From: Sinorhizobium terangae
GTDB lineage: Bacteria > Pseudomonadota > Alphaproteobacteria > Rhizobiales > Rhizobiaceae
Direction: 5' to 3'
Length of the DNA stretch: 64,000 bases
NCBI RefSeq assembly: GCF_029714365.1
Contig: NZ_CP121660.1
Coordinates: 1,736,001-1,800,000 of the forward strand
The notes beneath the pieces are model-generated. The model ran no database searches. It had not been told where the DNA came from and saw only the letters and a program-made list of their open reading frames with translations. Position numbers and translations under genes: made by a program. Shown piece after piece: positions 61,078 through 64,000 of the stretch. The first letter of the stretch is position 1. The number at the start of each line of letters is the position of its first letter.

Positions 61078-62226
61078 TCAGAACTCCAATGCCGGGACAT
61101 CGAGCCAGCGGCGCTCGGCCCAGGATTTCAGCCCCAGCTCGGCAAGCTGCACGCCCTTGGCGCCGGCCTCCAGTCCGTAGGGCCAGGGGCTGTCGTCGGC
61201 AACATGGCGCAGGAACATTTCCCACTGCGCCTTGAAGCCGTTGTCGAAGACCTGCGTGTCCGGCACCTCGTCCCAGGTCTTGTAGAAATCGATGGTCTGC
61301 GGCTGATCCGGGTTCCAGACCGGCTTTGGTGTGTTGACGCGGTGTTGGGTCCAGCATTTCGTCAGCCCGGCAACGGCCGAGCCGTGCGTGCCGTCGACCT
61401 GGAAGGTCACGAGATCGTCGCGGCGCACCCGCACGGTCCAGGAGGAATTGATCTGCGCAATGATGCCGCCGTCGAGCTCGAAGGTCGCATAGGCCGCATC
61501 GTCCGTATCGCAGTCATAGGCCCGACCCTGCTCGTCGACGCGGCTTGGAATGTGGGTGGCGCCGAGGCAGGAGACGGCGCGCACTTCGCCGAAGAGGTTG
61601 TCCAGCACGTAGCGCCAGTGGCAGAGCATATCGAGAATGATGCCGCCGCCGTCGCCCTTGCGGTAATTCCATGAGGGACGCTGGGCAGGCACACCCCAAT
61701 CGCCTTCAAAGACCCAGTAACCGAATTCGCCACGCACCGAGAGGATCTTTCCGAAGAAGCCGGAGTCCCTAAGGAGAGCCAGCTTGCGAAGCCCGGGCAG
61801 GAACAGCTTGTCCTGGACGACACCGTGCTTGAGGCCGGAAGCGCGCGCCTTTCGCGCCAGCTTCACTGCCGTCCTGAGATCGTCGGAAATCGGCTTCTCA
61901 CAATAGACATGCTTGCCGGCGTCGAGCGCCCTGCCTATGAGCTCGGCGCGCATCAGCGTCGTACCGGCATCGAAAAAGATCTGGTCGTTCGGATCGGCAA
62001 GCGCGGCATCGAGATCGGTCGACCAGCGAGCGATGTTATGACGTTTCGCCAGTTGCTCCATCTTATCGCGGTTGCGGCCGACGATGATCGGGTCGATCTC
62101 CAGCCGTTCGCCGGACCTGAGCGTGATCCCGCCCTGATCGCGAATGGCCAGTATCGAGCGCACCAGGTGCTGGTTGTAGCCCATCCGGCCCGTGACGCCG
62201 TGCAATATGATCCCCAAACGTGGCAT
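61078..62226 (-). CDS. Gfo/Idh/MocA-family oxidoreductase (first gene of the operon)
   Basis: A 382-residue NAD(P)-dependent oxidoreductase. The Rossmann loop is LGIILHGVTGRMGYNQHLVR, the catalytic Lys is in YCEKPISDDLR, and DMLCHWRYVLDNLF holds the conserved substrate-facing His. It probably oxidises the imported sugar or cyclitol as the first step. ATG 62226; ribosome site GGAGGAGACC just upstream. It is directly downstream of a GTAAC-N6-GTTAC operator (62279) and divergent from the TetR-controlled importer, so it is the promoter-proximal gene of the five-gene unit. Confidence 0.88.
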   Translation of the reverse strand: MPRLGIILHGVTGRMGYNQHLVRSILAIRDQGGITLRSGERLEIDPIIVGRNRDKMEQLAKRHNIARWSTDLDAALADPNDQIFFDAGTTLMRAELIGRALDAGKHVYCEKPISDDLRTAVKLARKARASGLKHGVVQDKLFLPGLRKLALLRDSGFFGKILSVRGEFGYWVFEGDWGVPAQRPSWNYRKGDGGGIILDMLCHWRYVLDNLFGEVRAVSCLGATHIPSRVDEQGRAYDCDTDDAAYATFELDGGIIAQINSSWTVRVRRDDLVTFQVDGTHGSAVAGLTKCWTQHRVNTPKPVWNPDQPQTIDFYKTWDEVPDTQVFDNGFKAQWEMFLRHVADDSPWPYGLEAGAKGVQLAELGLKSWAERRWLDVPALEF

Positions 62227-62278
62227 GCGGTCTCCTCCCTGCCGGGCCTCGTGGGAGCGGACCAGCCCTCCCAAGCCA

Positions 62279-62294
62279 GTAACTAAACAGTTAC
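62279..62294. promoter_or_regulatory. TetR-type operator of the catabolic operon
   Basis: GTAACTAAACAGTTAC, with flanking AG/CT giving 6-base perfect arms AGTAAC/GTTACT. On the minus strand a TTGACA (62319-62324) lies just upstream, so the operator falls in or just after the -10 zone. The same site recurs at 63149. Confidence 0.7.
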
Positions 62295-62348
62295 TTTGTG
62301 GCAGACAAAAAGCGTACCTGTCAACAAAAAAAACGACATGTCGAAGAT

Positions 62349-63026
62349 TCAGCGCCTGATCGAAGCCAAAGTCACATGAACGATGTGGCGCTCCCAGCCC
62401 TCGAGATTGTCTCTTTCCGCGAGATCACGGCCGAAGATCGTTGAGAGCGTGTACTGGTTCGAGAGGTAGAAATAGCCGAGTGCGGCCATCGTCAGATAGA
62501 GGTGCAACGGGTCGACATCCTCCCGGAAGAGGCCCTTTGCCCTGCCTCGCTCGAGCAGGTCGGAAAGCTTGCCCATGAGTTGCGAATGCAGCTCCTTGAG
62601 CCGGGTCGATTGACGCAGCCAGCGGGCGCGATGAAGGTTCTCGGTGCCAAGCAAGCTCAGGAACTCCGGATGCTCAAGGAAGTATCTCCATGTGAACATC
62701 GCCAGCTCTGCGATGCCCTGCTCCGGCTCCAAGTAACTGAGATTGATCGATTTTTCCGCCGTTCTTATGCCGATATAGGCCTCTTCCAGGACCGCGAGAT
62801 AGAGCTGCTCCTTGTCGCCGAAATAATGATAGAGCATGCGCTTGTTGATGCCGGCGCGTTCGGCGATGGCATCGACGCGCGCGCCGCCCATGCCGTTCTC
62901 CGCGAACTCCTTGGTGGCGGCCGCGAGGATGGAGGCACGTGTCCGCTCGGGATCGCGCTGCGCGGAGCGCTCGGCACGCTCGCCGCTTCCATTCCTTCCT
63001 CTCGCGCCCGCCTGCCCCTTCTCCAT
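62349..63026 (-). CDS. TetR-family transcriptional regulator
   Basis: A 225-residue TetR repressor. The N-terminal helix-turn-helix reads SILAAATKEFAENGMGGARV DAIAERAGINKRMLYHYFGD (about residues 30-70, split for reading), the YHYFGDKEQLY stretch being the family signature. The C-terminal ligand and dimer domain is helical (FREDVDPLHLYLTMAALGYF). ATG 63026 is chosen because GGAGGTGA lies before it; ATG 63062 is the alternative. It sits between the catabolic operon and the importer gene and probably binds the two near-identical operators at 62279 and 63149. The ligand is unknown, presumably the sugar or its first product. Confidence 0.9.
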   Translation of the reverse strand: MEKGQAGARGRNGSGERAERSAQRDPERTRASILAAATKEFAENGMGGARVDAIAERAGINKRMLYHYFGDKEQLYLAVLEEAYIGIRTAEKSINLSYLEPEQGIAELAMFTWRYFLEHPEFLSLLGTENLHRARWLRQSTRLKELHSQLMGKLSDLLERGRAKGLFREDVDPLHLYLTMAALGYFYLSNQYTLSTIFGRDLAERDNLEGWERHIVHVTLASIRR

Positions 63027-63119
63027 CACATCACCTCCGGCACCTCTTGCCTTCGGCGGCATTCGATGCGAAATCGTAAAGATAATTTACAAGACAATGA
63101 CAGCATTTCACACAACTGC

Positions 63120-63164
63120 TTGACACGATCTTTGCTTGCCCCTAGTTTGTAACCAATTAGTTAT
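63120..63164 (+). promoter_or_regulatory. Promoter and TetR-type operator of the importer gene
   Basis: TTGACA (63120-63125), 17-bp spacer, TAGTTT (63143-63148), then at once GTAACCAATTAGTTAT (63149-63164), which matches the operator at 62279 in both half-sites. The repressor would cover the transcription start. The leader to the ATG at 63239 is about 80 bases. Confidence 0.7.
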
Positions 63165-63238
63165 TTAATGCAAGAGGACTCAACAAGACGACGATGACAC
63201 GGAGCGTTGTGGAGGCGCTCCCGAGGGAGGAGGAACAA

Positions 63239-64000
63239 ATGACGCATCGCATCAGCAGACGCAGTGTGCTTGCAGGAGGAGCAGCACTTCTTTCATATGC
63301 GGCCTTCGCGCCGCGCGCCTTTTCCGAGGAGGCGCGGCTGCGCTTGCTATGGTGGGGATCGCAGACCCGAGCCGACCGCACCAACAAGGTCAGCGAGCTT
63401 TTCAAGGCAGCCAATCCGGGGGTTTCCATCAACGGCGAATTCCTCGGCTGGAGCGACTACTGGCCGCGCCTTGCGACCCAGGTCGCAGGGGGCAACGCGC
63501 CCGACGTCATCCAGATGGATTACCGCTACATCGTCGAATATGCCCGACGCGGCGCGCTTGCGCCGCTCGACAGCTATCTCGGCTCGGTGCTCAAGGTCGA
63601 GGATTTCGACCAGGTGCAGATCAAGGGCGGCAGCGTCGACGGCAAGCTCTACGGCATCAGTCTCGGCGCCAATTCGACGGCGATGATGGTCAACACGGTC
63701 GCCTTCGAGGAAGCCGGCGTCGACCTGCCGACGCCAGCCACCACCTGGGACGAGCTCGCTCGCATGGGTATCGAGATCACCAAGGCCGGCAAGCGCAAGG
63801 GCTATTACGGCCTTTCGGACGGCAGCGGCGTGGAGCCGCTCCTCGAAAACTGGCTGCGCCAGCGCGGCAAGGCCCTCTTCACCGCGGACGGCAAGATCGC
63901 CTATGACGCGAATGACGGGGCCGAATGGTTTGCCATGTGGCAGAAGATGCGCGACGACAAGGCCTGCGTGCCGGCGGATATACAGGCGCTCGACCAGTTC
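63239..64000 (+). CDS. Extracellular sugar-binding protein, CUT1-type (3' truncated by window)
   Basis: The frame starts at ATG 63239, with a GGGAGGAGG ribosome site, and runs open to the window's right edge, 254 codons so far. The N-terminus RISRRSVLAGGAALLSYAAF is a twin-arginine-type signal peptide. The mature part starts EEARLRLLWWGSQTRADRTN, and PDVIQMDYRYIVEYARRGAL and DGKLYGISLGANSTAMMVNT are typical of family 1 binding proteins. The importer's permease genes should follow outside the window. It is probably repressed by the TetR regulator through the operator at 63149. Confidence 0.88.
   Translation, partial: MTHRISRRSVLAGGAALLSYAAFAPRAFSEEARLRLLWWGSQTRADRTNKVSELFKAANPGVSINGEFLGWSDYWPRLATQVAGGNAPDVIQMDYRYIVEYARRGALAPLDSYLGSVLKVEDFDQVQIKGGSVDGKLYGISLGANSTAMMVNTVAFEEAGVDLPTPATTWDELARMGIEITKAGKRKGYYGLSDGSGVEPLLENWLRQRGKALFTADGKIAYDANDGAEWFAMWQKMRDDKACVPADIQALDQF

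Overview
The window is high-GC, gene-dense alphaproteobacterial DNA that reads as Sinorhizobium/Ensifer. The main evidence is a eukaryote-type glutamine synthetase II next to a small DUF2735-like gene, an inositol-type ABC transporter, a RIME-type intergenic mosaic element, seven copies of a rhizobial double-hairpin palindromic repeat, and DUF982/DUF1127 small proteins. From memory, glnII and the inositol transporter sit on the pSymB megaplasmid (chromid) of S. meliloti, so a pSymB-like replicon is the best guess; species cannot be fixed from this window. No rRNA, tRNA, CRISPR, phage or transposase gene was recognised.

Layout. 1-3566: tail of an inositol-type (CUT2) ABC operon. 4247-6052: chemoreceptor. 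6329-11249: LacI regulator divergent from a second CUT2 operon (ATPase, permease, binding protein) with a nested palindromic operator. 11438-18152: tripartite tricarboxylate system, with tctD-tctE on the minus strand, an orphan Fbp-like binding protein and tctCBA on the plus strand, including a tandem response-regulator box before tctC. 18366-22321: a 56-aa protein and a 1206-aa FecR-TPR-beta-barrel protein. 22536-25191: LHPP-like HAD phosphatase, glnII, DUF2735-like gene. 25262-33140: minus-strand glycoside operon (GH4 glycosidase, PfkB kinase, CUT1 ABC importer) opposite its likely GntR regulator. 33504-43287: RTX repeat protein, LysR/quinone-reductase pair, a metallo-hydrolase bounded by inverted repeats, and a type I secretion ABC/HlyD pair. 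43702-48035: membrane protein YoaK, a small hypothetical, a universal stress protein under a FixK/FNR-like box, DUF475 membrane protein, two DUF982 proteins. 48138-55549: galactose/arabinose island (SDR dehydrogenase, galactonate dehydratase, FadR-type regulator, AraFGH-like importer, aldose epimerase). 55775-55921: DUF1127. 56142-64000: a five-gene catabolic operon (two Gfo/Idh/MocA dehydrogenases, DUF993 aldolase-like, enolase-superfamily and TIM-barrel isomerase-like proteins), a TetR regulator, and the start of a CUT1 binding protein on the opposite strand.

Taken together the window is a sugar and organic-acid scavenging region: six uptake systems (three CUT2, two CUT1, one TTT), nearly all paired with a local regulator and short catabolic operon. 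The best candidate for an undescribed system is 56142-64000. Its divergent transcription units carry near-identical 16-bp operators (GTAAC-N6-GTTAY) at 62279 and 63149, and its enzyme set (oxidation, isomerisation, dehydration, aldol-type cleavage) matches no pathway I recognise. The FecR-TPR-barrel fusion and the Tct sensory cluster with an orphan binding protein are the next most interesting.
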